The notes beneath the pieces were generated by a model. That model was not told where the DNA came from. It ran no database searches and worked only from the letters and a program-made list of their open reading frames with translations. The translations under genes were made by a program, and so were the position numbers. This document shows positions 1-7,594 of a DNA stretch of 18,408 nt, piece after piece. Within the stretch, counting starts at the first letter, position 1. Every line of letters begins with the position of its first letter. The stretch is from Cyanobacteria bacterium UBA2566 (GTDB lineage Bacteria > Cyanobacteriota > Cyanobacteriia > Cyanobacteriales > Desertifilaceae): positions 1 through 18,408 of the forward strand of contig DDLS01000098.1 of assembly GCA_002340255.1 (NCBI GenBank), given 5' to 3'.

Positions 1-140
1 GATCTCACAATCAAGCCCAACCAATCCTCATTGTTCCTTCTCCCCTTATCACGAACTCAGGTGAATCTAGCTAAAGATGGCAATCCTTCACGTCTGAAGT
101 GTCAGTCAACTGTAGGAAACCTCTCAGAATTGGATATGAG

Positions 141-1691
141 TTACCCCAACCGGCGCGGACGACCTAGGGTAGTGATATAGATGACCGCCTCATCGACAGG
201 AATTCCCAGCACTTCATTGACCCGATCGTCAAAAAAACCACCAATCCCACTGACACCTAAGCCGAGGTGAATGGCAGCTAGGTTAACCCGCTGTCCGAGA
301 TGACCGGCATCCATATGGAGATAACGATAAACGCGATCGCCATATTTAGCCACCGCTTTCCCTAAGTCAGCAGTGTGAACAATAATTGCGGCGGCATCTC
401 GACCTAAATCTTGTCCCAAACACAAATAATGTAGCTCTCGGCGAAAGTTCTTAAATCGAATTTGCCGCAGTTCTTGCGCTCTGGGAGCATAATAATAACA
501 TCCTTCTTCTAATCCATTCACTCCAGAAACAGCGAGAAAGGTTTCTAATAAGCTGAGGTCGAAATAGTCCGGAGTGGGATCGAGATACTGGTCTTGATAG
601 TTTTGGGGTTGATATGTAAAGTCTAAAAGCGCCCGTAATTCAGCTAAGGATAAGTCAGCGCCTGTATACGAACGGGTAGAACGACGCTGGAGGATTGTAT
701 TTTCTAGGGAAGGAGCTTCCTCTGTAGCCCGAGGGGGCGTACTCCCTAAGTCTCCCAAGTTGAGAGGTCGGCTTGTGGTGGAAACTTTTAAGCAAAAAGG
801 AAAATTGTATTTATCCTCTGAGTCTAGGGGGGTAGGATCGGGTTTGGGAAGAGGGTTGGCAGGGATGCGGGTATTTTTGTGCAGGTATTCCAACAGCTTT
901 CCTTCCGGAAGGGTAGGATAGTCGGTTTGTGTCTCCGAGGGCAGAGCGCTGGGAGGAGACGGTGGCGGAATGTCTGGTTTAGTGTAGGGGACTAGGGGCA
1001 GAATGGCGAGGGTTCCTTCTGTTTCCGGATTGAGATAGAGCAGTTCATCGATCAGATCGTCGGTGAATCCACCAATAAGATAGGGGCGATATCCATACAT
1101 CGCTCCAGCAAGTTCAAGGTTGCCTAAGAGATGGCCGCTATCCAGGCATATTCGGCGGTAGGCGCGGTCTTGATAGCGCCAGGAAGAGCGGTAAAAGACG
1201 GCAGTTAGGGCGATCGCCACCGAAGTTTGGTTGAGGACAGGATGGTTAAAACAGGCCGTTTTTAGACCTTCCCAAACTGGGTTCTCCCAATAGTGGAGGA
1301 GACTATGGGTTTTGCATTGATAGTTGTAGAGTCCGGGTTTGAGTAGGGATGTACCTTGGGAGATCAGATAAACTTCGGCTGGATATAATCCTCCTGCAGA
1401 AGGAGCCGAACGCAGGTAGAAGGATTCGCCCATGAGGGTGGGAACCCTAGCCGTAATGCCATAGCTACACAGGAGAAAGCGGGATAAGTTTTGCCAGTCT
1501 TGCTCACGGCTATCGGGACTCAGATAGGGCTTGAGGTCAATAGAGGTTCCTAGTTTGTACTCTTTGAAGGGAATGGGTTGATCTTCCCAGTTGAGTCCTT
1601 GACTTTTCTGACCAATCGTGTCTGGGTCGTATTTGGTGCGTTGATGATAGTGTTGAGCGATCGAGTGGGAAGGAGAGTTGAGTTGAGACAT
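141..1691 (-). CDS. SagB/ThcOx family FMN-dependent dehydrogenase, tandem nitroreductase-fold halves
   Basis: A 516-residue protein of the SagB/ThcOx branch of the nitroreductase superfamily, whose members use FMN; in RiPP pathways they oxidise azolines to azoles. The two halves are visibly duplicated. The N-terminal half has RSAPSAGGLYP (94-104), the usual SagB signature, then DSGHLLGN (184-191) and GGFTDD (207-212). The C-terminal half has RRSTRSYTG (336-344, an FMN-phosphate-type motif), DAGHLGQR (461-468) and GGFFDD (484-489). A proline-rich linker joins them at about 236-290. The start opens with SIAQHYHQRTKYDP, which I recognise as the usual beginning of these cyanobacterial proteins, although no Shine-Dalgarno is obvious. 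No YcaO, precursor peptide or transporter typical of azole-RiPP clusters is nearby, so the substrate is unknown. It is transcribed divergently from the pentapeptide gene. Family assignment is firm; the function is not. Confidence 0.9.
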   Translation of the reverse strand: MSQLNSPSHSIAQHYHQRTKYDPDTIGQKSQGLNWEDQPIPFKEYKLGTSIDLKPYLSPDSREQDWQNLSRFLLCSYGITARVPTLMGESFYLRSAPSAGGLYPAEVYLISQGTSLLKPGLYNYQCKTHSLLHYWENPVWEGLKTACFNHPVLNQTSVAIALTAVFYRSSWRYQDRAYRRICLDSGHLLGNLELAGAMYGYRPYLIGGFTDDLIDELLYLNPETEGTLAILPLVPYTKPDIPPPSPPSALPSETQTDYPTLPEGKLLEYLHKNTRIPANPLPKPDPTPLDSEDKYNFPFCLKVSTTSRPLNLGDLGSTPPRATEEAPSLENTILQRRSTRSYTGADLSLAELRALLDFTYQPQNYQDQYLDPTPDYFDLSLLETFLAVSGVNGLEEGCYYYAPRAQELRQIRFKNFRRELHYLCLGQDLGRDAAAIIVHTADLGKAVAKYGDRVYRYLHMDAGHLGQRVNLAAIHLGLGVSGIGGFFDDRVNEVLGIPVDEAVIYITTLGRPRRLG

Positions 1692-1837
1692 GGGCCGTTG
1701 CAGATGAAGATAATGTTAAACAGATAATGGCTCTTACGTTACAAATCTTAAAAAAAAGTTATGAAACCCTAAAATTCGCACAAAAACAGGGTAGGTTATT
1801 TTAGCCATTTAATAAGCATTTTTACTTATCGTTTAGG

Positions 1838-1857
1838 ACTGCTTGGCATCAAGCAGT
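1838..1857. promoter_or_regulatory. Perfect 8-bp stem-loop ahead of the pentapeptide/NACHT pair
   Basis: ACTGCTTG and CAAGCAGT form a perfect inverted repeat around the four-base loop GCAT. It sits 33 bp before the ATG at 1891, with no T-run after it, so it is not a typical intrinsic terminator. It could be a leader hairpin or an operator for the downstream genes. It also covers the alternative TTG codon at 1843, which argues against that TTG being the translation start. Confidence 0.45.
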
Positions 1858-1890
1858 AAATCACAGACTGTTTCCAAGATAACAAGCAAA

Positions 1891-2451
1891 ATGGAGAAAA
1901 TCAGCTCAGAGGCTCTACTCAAACAATATGCACAGGGAAGACGGGATTTTGAAGGAATTGAGGGAGTGCAACTGAACTTGTTTGATGCCGACTTAAGGAA
2001 AATTAATTTTCAAGGGAGTAACTTAACTCAAGCTTACCTGCCCTATAGCAATCTAAGTCAAGGGAATTTAGCTGATGTGGATTTAGAAGGGAGCTTATTG
2101 AGCGATACTCAACTCCATGGGGCTAATTTATCCCATGCTCGACTGCGATCGGCAAATTTGTCTCGGGCTAATCTTCGTTATGCAGATTTAAGAGGCGCAG
2201 ATCTATCCTATGCTAACCTGCAAAATGCAGATTTATCCTATGCCAATCTAGAGGAGGCAAATCTTTACGCGGTTAACCTTCGAGGGGCAAAACTAAAGTC
2301 GGCTCAATTCCAGCAGGCTAGTTTGCAACGGTGCGATTTATTTCGATCGCAAGGTGCAGATCTGACAGATGCCATTGTCGATCTAACAACAGTACTACCC
2401 GATGGTCATCGGCCCCTAGGGGAAGATCGAGACTCAAATCCAGATTCTTGA
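1891..2451 (+). CDS. Pentapeptide-repeat protein
   Basis: The 186-residue product is dominated by A(D/N)LXX pentapeptides across roughly residues 25-150, including runs such as ANLSRANLRYADLRGADLSY. This family folds as a right-handed quadrilateral beta-helix; most cyanobacterial members have no assigned function. There is no signal peptide or membrane segment, so it is probably cytoplasmic. The frame is open back to a TTG at 1843 (which would give 202 residues), but that codon lies inside a stem-loop and the added 16 residues are low-complexity Ser/Thr/Lys. I prefer ATG 1891, giving MEKISSEALLKQYAQGRRDF, a usual opening for cyanobacterial homologues. Neither start has a clear ribosome-binding site. 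The NACHT-like gene begins about 60 bp downstream on the same strand, so co-transcription is likely. Confidence 0.85.
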   Translation: MEKISSEALLKQYAQGRRDFEGIEGVQLNLFDADLRKINFQGSNLTQAYLPYSNLSQGNLADVDLEGSLLSDTQLHGANLSHARLRSANLSRANLRYADLRGADLSYANLQNADLSYANLEEANLYAVNLRGAKLKSAQFQQASLQRCDLFRSQGADLTDAIVDLTTVLPDGHRPLGEDRDSNPDS

Positions 2452-2512
2452 CGGCAGCTTAAAGGTTGACGATGATTTAGGATAACCAACCAAGACCCAT
2501 TGTTAATTGATC

Positions 2513-3913
2513 ATGACTTTTGGCGATCGCCAGCAGACTCGGATTCGACACAAGCTCCTTCTTAGGGTACGCCATGATGTCCAGGTGCATTTGAGTCAAT
2601 CTTTACATCATCAGGTACTCACTGCTTTGAGTAATGAACCGAACCCATTAGGAGTCGGACGGCCGGGGGATATTCAGGTGAAACTGAGTGGTTCACCCAC
2701 CACCCAATTAGATCCAAGCACTAGCCCCTTTAACCTGTTCGATCAGACGGGGGGCGTTTGGGTCGTTCTCGGCAATATTGGTAGCGGGAAAACCACCACG
2801 TTATTAGAATTGGCAGATGAGGCGATTGCCCGCGCTCAAACCTATAACCATCAACCGATTCCCCTACTGTTTGATTTATCCCAATGGTATAAATATACCT
2901 TAAGCACTTGGTTGATAGAGCAAAGTTTTCTGAACTATGAATTACCTCGTAAAGTTGCGAAGAAATGGTTGTTTCAAGGGCAAATTCTAGTCATCTTAGA
3001 TAATCTAGATACCCTATCGTTTGATCGTCAAAATCAAACCCTACAAGCGATTAAAGAACTCCGAGCTAATACCCAACAGTCTCTCAATCTCATCCTAGGC
3101 TCAAGAATTGATTCCTATAAGCGCTGTCCTACTCGGCTAAAACTTCAGGGAGCCATTTGGTTAAAACCTCTCAATCCCACACAGATTAAAGACTATTTAT
3201 TCCAAGCCAGAAGTCGAGAGCTGTGGCATAGTTTACACGAATACAAGGGACTCATGTCATTAGCTAAAACTCCTCTTTTTTTGAACTTAATGACTCTAGC
3301 GGATGAAGAAATTTTAATCCATGCTTGGGCAAGAATTTCCGACTCGGAGCAGCAATATCGCTATCTCTTCAATGCCTATCTACGTCGTTTGTTAGCCCAA
3401 GACCTCCCCTCTGACGAACGGCAGTGGTATCGTTCCGAGCAACGACCCAAACCAGAAGAGACCAAACATTGGTTGATTGCTTTAGCCAAATGGATGCAAA
3501 AGGAAAATCGTACCAATTTTGCGAGCGTGGATGTGAATGCTGGCTATTTCCAAGCCCCGGAACAAAATCGGCATTACCACATTGGAGTAGGTATAGCGAC
3601 AGCTTTGTTATTTGGCGCAATTTGTGGGGGGATTATTGCTGCTTTAGTTGAAGGATTAGGATTAGGGTTAATGATAAGCTTAATTCTGGGCACTGTTTTG
3701 GCAGGACTGGGGATTTTAATTAGCTTGTCGTCATTGCGGAAATTTATGCTGCGATATCAGCTCTATCGCGAGGATCTGATGCCTTGGGACAATCAGCGCT
3801 TTCTGAATTATGCCAGCAGTAAGGGGTTGATTCAAAAAATTGGCGATCGCTATCAATTTCCCCATCAACTGATTCAGGAACATTTTGCCCAAATTGAAGA
3901 ATTTAAGCTCTAA
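2513..3913 (+). CDS. NACHT-like P-loop NTPase with two C-terminal membrane helices
   Basis: This 466-residue protein carries a STAND/NACHT-type ATPase core. Numbered from ATG 2513, the Walker A is GNIGSGKTT (about 87-95) and the Walker B-like strand is ILVILDNLD (about 158-166). A sensor-like segment LILGSR lies near 193-198, and a helical region follows to about 350. Two glycine-rich hydrophobic segments (about 357-380 and 383-406) look like a transmembrane hairpin. The last 25 residues include FPHQLIQEHFAQ, resembling the F-x-H-x-L-x-E-x-F-A motif that often closes cyanobacterial NACHT ATPase regions. No large C-terminal sensor repeat (WD40, TPR, LRR) is present. A TTG two codons earlier (2507) is an alternative start. 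Bacterial NACHT proteins include anti-phage proteins, but nothing here proves that role. It is the second gene after the pentapeptide protein and converges on the hydrolase gene. Confidence 0.8.
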   Translation: MTFGDRQQTRIRHKLLLRVRHDVQVHLSQSLHHQVLTALSNEPNPLGVGRPGDIQVKLSGSPTTQLDPSTSPFNLFDQTGGVWVVLGNIGSGKTTTLLELADEAIARAQTYNHQPIPLLFDLSQWYKYTLSTWLIEQSFLNYELPRKVAKKWLFQGQILVILDNLDTLSFDRQNQTLQAIKELRANTQQSLNLILGSRIDSYKRCPTRLKLQGAIWLKPLNPTQIKDYLFQARSRELWHSLHEYKGLMSLAKTPLFLNLMTLADEEILIHAWARISDSEQQYRYLFNAYLRRLLAQDLPSDERQWYRSEQRPKPEETKHWLIALAKWMQKENRTNFASVDVNAGYFQAPEQNRHYHIGVGIATALLFGAICGGIIAALVEGLGLGLMISLILGTVLAGLGILISLSSLRKFMLRYQLYREDLMPWDNQRFLNYASSKGLIQKIGDRYQFPHQLIQEHFAQIEEFKL

Positions 3914-3931
3914 ACTTTAGAAGATTCTCTC

Positions 3932-3946
3932 TTATTACTCATTACT
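3932..3946. repeat. Heptamer-type repeat supplying the hydrolase stop codon
   Basis: TTATTACTCATTACT is a degenerate copy of the CCCATTA heptamer array found elsewhere in the window. Read on the minus strand it gives AGT AAT GAG TAA, so it encodes the hydrolase's terminal Ser-Asn-Glu and its stop. It lies in the 21-bp gap between two convergent genes and overlaps the end of one of them. No terminator hairpin is visible there. Confidence 0.5.
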
Positions 3947-5614
3947 TTGACTGATAGGCTCCACTACTGGAATGGGTAATTCTTGTCCATAGGTTTGCTC
4001 TAATTGTTCAGCGTCTAAGGACTGGATTAAATTCAGTTGTAGGGTATCTGCACTCAGAGTTTGGGCATAACTGGCACTCAGATAGGGTAAATAGGAATCA
4101 TCTTGAGCTAAATAGACTTTCAAGAAGGCTAAACTTAAGCTTTTCATGGCCTTAATGCCCACAGTATTATCTCTGGGTTTTTCTTGAGCAGATTCTGTGG
4201 TAAAGGGATTATTGTTTTCGGTGGGGGCACTAACGGAAAAATGGCTCCCTGGAACCATTAATGCCAGATATTTTTCTGGGTTTTTCAGCCATAAAAAGGG
4301 ATAAATTTGTTCAGTCACCACAGGAGTAACCACATCATGACTACTAGCCATCAGTAGGGTAGGCACATCAATTTTGCCAATTTGTTCTGGGCCAAAAATC
4401 ACACTGCTGAGAGGATAAACGGCGATCGCCGCTCGAACGCGAGGATCGTGTAACTGTTGCTCATCCTGATTGACCTCATTAGCTCGACATTGCAAAAGTA
4501 CTGATACATTTAGCATGGGATTATCCAAAGTACATTCCTGGCGCATACGTTCTCGATTTAACTCTGCTCCTGCCAAAGACAAGGCCGTAGTTGCGCCCAA
4601 GGAGTGACCTAAAATGCCCACATTTTGAACATTAATTCCCTTAGCCCAAGTCACCCCTTCAGTTTGTAACTTTTCCAACTTATCTAACAAGAGTTTAATA
4701 TCATAGGGGCGATCGACAAATTCATTCGGATAAATCTCTGTATTCAACAACCCTTCCAAGAGAGCTTGGCGATATGCTAAATTAGAGCCAATATGTTCAG
4801 GAATAGCAACAGAAAATCCATAGGAGGCAAGATATTCAGCTAAGTAAACAAAATTGCTCCGTGTGGATCCAAATCCATGGGAAATGACAATTAAAGGAAC
4901 CGGTTGATCTTGATTTTCCGGTAAATAGAGATCGATATCTGACTCTAAAAAATCTCGGGTTTTGACAATTAAATTTTGTTCGCGAACCCTGAAGGGGCCA
5001 GGTTTTAGGATATCCGATAGACTCTCAGAAATCGGATTTAAAGTCGACTCCGCCTTTGCTTGTTCAATAATCGTTTGTACCGTAGAATCTCGATACTGAA
5101 AAAACGTGCTTAATAGGTTCTGCAATTCAAAAACAACGCCAGTATTAATCCGAATCCCTTGACTGGGAAAATAACGCATAATGTTGACTAACGTTAATCC
5201 TTCTGGATCATCGGCAGCTAAGATTAAGGCAGATCTGAGCGCATAAAACCCATTTTGACGCTTTTGAGTTTGTACCAAATATCCTAAGCGTTTCAAAACT
5301 TCTTCTCCCATAGCAGTATAGGTCATCTGAGAAACTGCTACCGGACTTAAATTAAATTTTTGTTGTAGTAATAATTGTAACTCTTCAAGATCTTCGGGTT
5401 CCAGAAATTGGGCATAAAACTTGAAATCTGGGGTAATTTCTCCCGTTTTTGCAAACGTATCGAGAGCATCCACCGACATCGCAAATTCTAAAGGACCATA
5501 GGTAAAATACATCTTCTCTGCACTTCTGGCTAGTCTTTGTGACCAGGGAAATAAACTTAATGCCAATAGAAATAATCCATAGATAGTTCTCATTAGGACT
5601 GACTCGATCTTCAT
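3935..5614 (-). CDS. Exported or membrane-anchored alpha/beta hydrolase with DUF1400-like N-terminal domain
   Basis: A 559-residue serine hydrolase resembling the platelet-activating-factor acetylhydrolase/dienelactone-hydrolase group. Numbered from the chosen start, an N-terminal hydrophobic stretch (about 8-24, RTIYGLFLLALSLFPW) looks like a signal peptide or anchor. Residues of about 36-180 form a helical domain that I recognise as DUF1400-like, common ahead of this hydrolase in cyanobacteria. The catalytic core has the oxyanion segment ISHGFG (about 244-249), the nucleophile elbow GHSLG with Ser338, a probable acid Asp427 (SSHD) and His458 (PGSH). Start choice: the frame extends to an ATG at 5638, but a consensus GAGGAGG lies 5 bases before the ATG at 5614, so I use the latter. 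A good sigma-70-type promoter lies just upstream. The tail SQSNE comes from a repeat element. The substrate is unknown; an ester or lipid is likely from the family. Confidence 0.88.
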   Translation of the reverse strand: MKIESVLMRTIYGLFLLALSLFPWSQRLARSAEKMYFTYGPLEFAMSVDALDTFAKTGEITPDFKFYAQFLEPEDLEELQLLLQQKFNLSPVAVSQMTYTAMGEEVLKRLGYLVQTQKRQNGFYALRSALILAADDPEGLTLVNIMRYFPSQGIRINTGVVFELQNLLSTFFQYRDSTVQTIIEQAKAESTLNPISESLSDILKPGPFRVREQNLIVKTRDFLESDIDLYLPENQDQPVPLIVISHGFGSTRSNFVYLAEYLASYGFSVAIPEHIGSNLAYRQALLEGLLNTEIYPNEFVDRPYDIKLLLDKLEKLQTEGVTWAKGINVQNVGILGHSLGATTALSLAGAELNRERMRQECTLDNPMLNVSVLLQCRANEVNQDEQQLHDPRVRAAIAVYPLSSVIFGPEQIGKIDVPTLLMASSHDVVTPVVTEQIYPFLWLKNPEKYLALMVPGSHFSVSAPTENNNPFTTESAQEKPRDNTVGIKAMKSLSLAFLKVYLAQDDSYLPYLSASYAQTLSADTLQLNLIQSLDAEQLEQTYGQELPIPVVEPISQSNE

Positions 5615-5619
5615 GGCTT

Positions 5620-5626
5620 CCTCCTC
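5620..5626 (-). promoter_or_regulatory. Consensus Shine-Dalgarno that fixes the hydrolase start
   Basis: On the minus strand this reads GAGGAGG, followed by five bases (AAGCC) and ATG at 5614. It is one of the two strong ribosome-binding sites in the window and rules against the longer ATG start at 5638, which also lies on the predicted -10 box. Confidence 0.75.
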
Positions 5627-5637
5627 AACACCATTCA

Positions 5638-5666
5638 ATGATATGCTAAAGTACTTTAAGTGTCAT
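5638..5666 (-). promoter_or_regulatory. Sigma-70-type promoter of the alpha/beta hydrolase gene
   Basis: On the minus strand a -35 box ATGACA (5666-5661, five of six matches to TTGACA) is followed by exactly 17 bases and a -10 box TATCAT (5643-5638, five of six matches to TATAAT). The expected transcription start near 5631 leaves a short leader of about 17 bases containing the GAGGAGG ribosome-binding site. This is a prediction from spacing and sequence only. Confidence 0.55.
5647..5658. promoter_or_regulatory. 12-bp perfect palindrome in the promoter spacer, candidate operator
   Basis: TAAAGTACTTTA is a perfect 12-base palindrome lying wholly between the -35 and -10 boxes of the hydrolase promoter, and just upstream of the acetyltransferase promoter. 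A dimeric regulator bound there could control both divergent genes. No regulator gene is adjacent, so the protein that would bind is unknown. Confidence 0.4.
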
Positions 5667-5689
5667 ACAGTAAATAACCTTCGTATAAT
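5660..5689 (+). promoter_or_regulatory. Promoter of the GNAT gene, possibly giving a leaderless mRNA
   Basis: A perfect TATAAT (5684-5689) ends six bases before the ATG at 5696. A weak -35 GTGTCA (5660-5665, four of six matches) lies 18 bases upstream. Transcription usually starts about seven bases after the -10, which here is the A of the start codon or next to it. The -35 overlaps that of the divergent hydrolase promoter. Confidence 0.45.
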
Positions 5690-5695
5690 AGGGTT

Positions 5696-6259
5696 ATGAA
5701 TCATTTTCACATCCGAGAAGCCCAGACTTCTGATATTCAAGCGATTGCTGACCTTCATAGTTCCCAATCTCGCACTCAGATCCGTGATTCTAGTGGGGGT
5801 TTCTTACTGGCAGAAATTACCCAGGAGCAAGTTCATGAGCATATGAAGCAGGGAACTCGTTATTTTTTAGCCACTTTAGCACCAGAGGAGCAAGCGGAAA
5901 TTGTGGGCTTGGTGGCGCTTTCGCAACCGGAAATTACACCCCAGATCTTGGAGACTATTCGCTGGACAGGAGAAGATTATGGCGATCGCCTCATGAGCGA
6001 TCGCCATTACTACATCCAAGTCTTAGTCACTAAACCAGGTTGGACAGGAAAAGGAGTTGCCCAGTCTCTGTATCGGTTTCTTTATAAAACTCTTCCCGGT
6101 TCAGTCTTATCCGGGTTTATTGTCACCCAACCCATCACCAATCATCGTTCGCTCAACTTTCATCATCAGCAAGGATTCTCAATTATTGGAGCGATCGATG
6201 ATGAAGAGTTTCTGAATCTCAAATCTTGTCAAAGAACAATCATTTACCGCGAAATTTAA
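5696..6259 (+). CDS. GNAT family N-acetyltransferase
   Basis: A 187-residue single-domain GNAT protein. It opens with FHIREAQTSDIQAIADLH, the usual beta1-alpha1 of the fold. The acetyl-CoA-binding motif A is recognisable as IQVLVTKPGWTGKGVAQSLY (about 107-126), in which GWTGKGVA corresponds to the (Q/R)xxGx(G/A) pyrophosphate loop. The C-terminal half has the NHRSLNFHHQQGFSIIG segment typical of GNAT beta6-alpha4. The acceptor substrate cannot be read from sequence. The start is fixed because the fold begins at residue 4, yet there is no ribosome-binding site and a TATAAT box lies six bases upstream. The ABC-2 permease begins 22 bp after its stop, suggesting an operon. Residues around 96-105 (GDRLMSDRH) are encoded by two HIP1 octamers forming an inverted repeat. 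Confidence 0.88.
   Translation: MNHFHIREAQTSDIQAIADLHSSQSRTQIRDSSGGFLLAEITQEQVHEHMKQGTRYFLATLAPEEQAEIVGLVALSQPEITPQILETIRWTGEDYGDRLMSDRHYYIQVLVTKPGWTGKGVAQSLYRFLYKTLPGSVLSGFIVTQPITNHRSLNFHHQQGFSIIGAIDDEEFLNLKSCQRTIIYREI
5981..6005. repeat. Inverted pair of HIP1 sites inside the GNAT gene
   Basis: GGCGATCGC and GCGATCGCC form nine-base inverted arms around CTCATGA, whose core TCATGA is itself palindromic. The result is a near-perfect 25-bp palindrome encoding Gly-Asp-Arg-Leu-Met-Ser-Asp-Arg. It is the only place in the window where two HIP1 octamers lie within 20 bp. It could be a local duplication or simply the chance meeting of two abundant motifs. Confidence 0.6.
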
Positions 6260-6281
6260 AGCGATTAAAATCGATTAAGTA

Positions 6282-7061
6282 ATGCAACATTTTAAGCTAC
6301 TTCAGTTGTTTTGGACGACCTCCATTGCGGCTGAACTTGAATACCGCCTAAATTTTGCCATTGCCACCCTCACCAGTCTGGGTAATCTTGTGGGTGGAAT
6401 CTTTGGGCTGTTTTTATTTTATCGAACCGGTTATACCTTTGACGGTTGGTCATGGGAACGAGCTTTATTGGTAATGGGATTTTTTACCCTGCTGCAAGGT
6501 ATTTCTAATGCCTTTCTTGCGCCTAATCTCAATCGCATTGTAGACCAGGTGGAAAAAGGAACCCTAGATTTTGTGCTACTCAAACCCATTAGCACCCAAT
6601 TTTGGCTCTCGACACGGATGATTTCCCCTTGGGGATTACCCGATGTAGCTTTCGGATTAGGGGTTATTCTCTATGCGGGTAATCGGCTCAATTTAGTCAT
6701 CTCTGACTTTATTTTAGGCTTATTTCCCCTATTTTTCGGTATTTTAATTCTTTATAGCCTGTGGTTTCTTCTAGGTACAACTAGCGTCTGGTTTGTCAAG
6801 ATTTATAATATTACAGAAGTACTCAGAGCGCTTTTAGATGCTGGACGTTATCCAGTTATCGCTTATCCCATTGCCTATCGAGTTTTCTTTACCTTTGTGG
6901 TTCCTGTTGCCTTTTTAACGACTGTTCCCGCCCAAGCATTGTTAGGGGAGATCGACATGACGTGGTTCATCGGTTCTTTGCTGCTGGCGATCGCCTTATT
7001 AATCCTCTCCAATGTCTTCTGGAAATTTGCTTTACGTTACTATACCAGTGCCTCTAGTTAA
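6282..7061 (+). CDS. ABC-2 type transporter permease (DUF990 group)
   Basis: A 259-residue integral membrane protein with about six hydrophobic segments (roughly 24-48, 60-80, 120-140, 143-172, 198-215, 227-247). The segment NRIVDQVEKGTLDFVLLKPI (about 84-103) is the cytoplasmic loop motif I associate with ABC-2 permeases of the DUF990 type, the export-permease family that includes daunorubicin-type exporters. Such proteins usually work as a pair of permeases with a separate ATPase. No second permease is adjacent; the nearest ATPase gene starts 2.8 kb downstream (9905). It follows the GNAT gene by 22 bp and precedes the DUF1499 gene by 26 bp on the same strand, so the three may be co-transcribed. 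No Shine-Dalgarno is evident. The exported substrate is unknown. Confidence 0.88.
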   Translation: MQHFKLLQLFWTTSIAAELEYRLNFAIATLTSLGNLVGGIFGLFLFYRTGYTFDGWSWERALLVMGFFTLLQGISNAFLAPNLNRIVDQVEKGTLDFVLLKPISTQFWLSTRMISPWGLPDVAFGLGVILYAGNRLNLVISDFILGLFPLFFGILILYSLWFLLGTTSVWFVKIYNITEVLRALLDAGRYPVIAYPIAYRVFFTFVVPVAFLTTVPAQALLGEIDMTWFIGSLLLAIALLILSNVFWKFALRYYTSASS

Positions 7062-7087
7062 ATCAAAAATTAAAAGTTATTCCTGGA

Positions 7088-7534
7088 ATGGTAGCATACC
7101 TAAGTTGTCTGCATGGAATCATCTTTTTTAATTTTATGTTCTCATTTGCTGGAAAACGGCCCACTAATCTAGGTGTTAAAGAGGGAAAACTTGCCCCTTG
7201 TCCATCTTCTCCCAATTGTGTTTGTAGCCAATGTGAAACCACAGATACTCAACATTATATTCAACCATTCTCCTATGCGGGCACTCCGTCAGAAGCTCTC
7301 AATAAACTGAAATCAATTATCCAGAAAATGCCCCGAACTGCCATGATTACTGAATCAGAGAATTATCTTTATGCTGAGTTTACCAGCCAGCTTATGGGAT
7401 ATGTCGATGATGTGGAATTTTATGTGGATCAAACGGCCCAAGTTATCCAGGTGAGATCCGCTTCTCGGTTAGGCCAATCAGATTTAGGGGTCAACCGCAA
7501 ACGTATCGAAGAGATTCGCCGCTTGTTTGCTTAA
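7088..7534 (+). CDS. DUF1499 domain protein
   Basis: A 148-residue protein that I assign to DUF1499 from the opening FAGKRPTNLGVKEGKLAPCPS with SPNCVCSQ (about 20-48) and the later MGYVDDVEFYVD and RSASRLGQSDLGVNRKRIE segments (about 113-141). The biochemical role of this family is not established; it is widespread in cyanobacteria and plant chloroplasts. The first 18 residues (YLSCLHGIIFFNFMF) are hydrophobic and could be a short membrane anchor. Alternatively the true start is the ATG at 7136 (MFSFAGKRP), which would remove that segment; neither has a good ribosome-binding site. It is probably the last gene of the GNAT-permease run, since a strong hairpin follows at 7595. Confidence 0.85.
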   Translation: MVAYLSCLHGIIFFNFMFSFAGKRPTNLGVKEGKLAPCPSSPNCVCSQCETTDTQHYIQPFSYAGTPSEALNKLKSIIQKMPRTAMITESENYLYAEFTSQLMGYVDDVEFYVDQTAQVIQVRSASRLGQSDLGVNRKRIEEIRRLFA

Positions 7535-7594
7535 AGCTCAATCGCACTTGAGGGCATTTCTGTTTAACCTGAACCATCCATGGATCCTTGGGAG

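Noticed and set aside
141..1691. A RiPP biosynthetic cluster around the SagB-type gene
   Set aside because: No YcaO, precursor peptide, protease or dedicated transporter is found beside it; the ABC genes lie several kilobases away and are not specific to RiPPs.
1843..1890. TTG start extending the first pentapeptide gene by 16 residues
   Set aside because: The TTG lies in a perfect stem-loop and the added residues are low-complexity; ATG 1891 gives a typical N-terminus.
3369..3651. Opposing short frames inside the NACHT gene
   Set aside because: Both are out-of-frame readings of a gene with clear motifs in its own frame and have no coherent composition.
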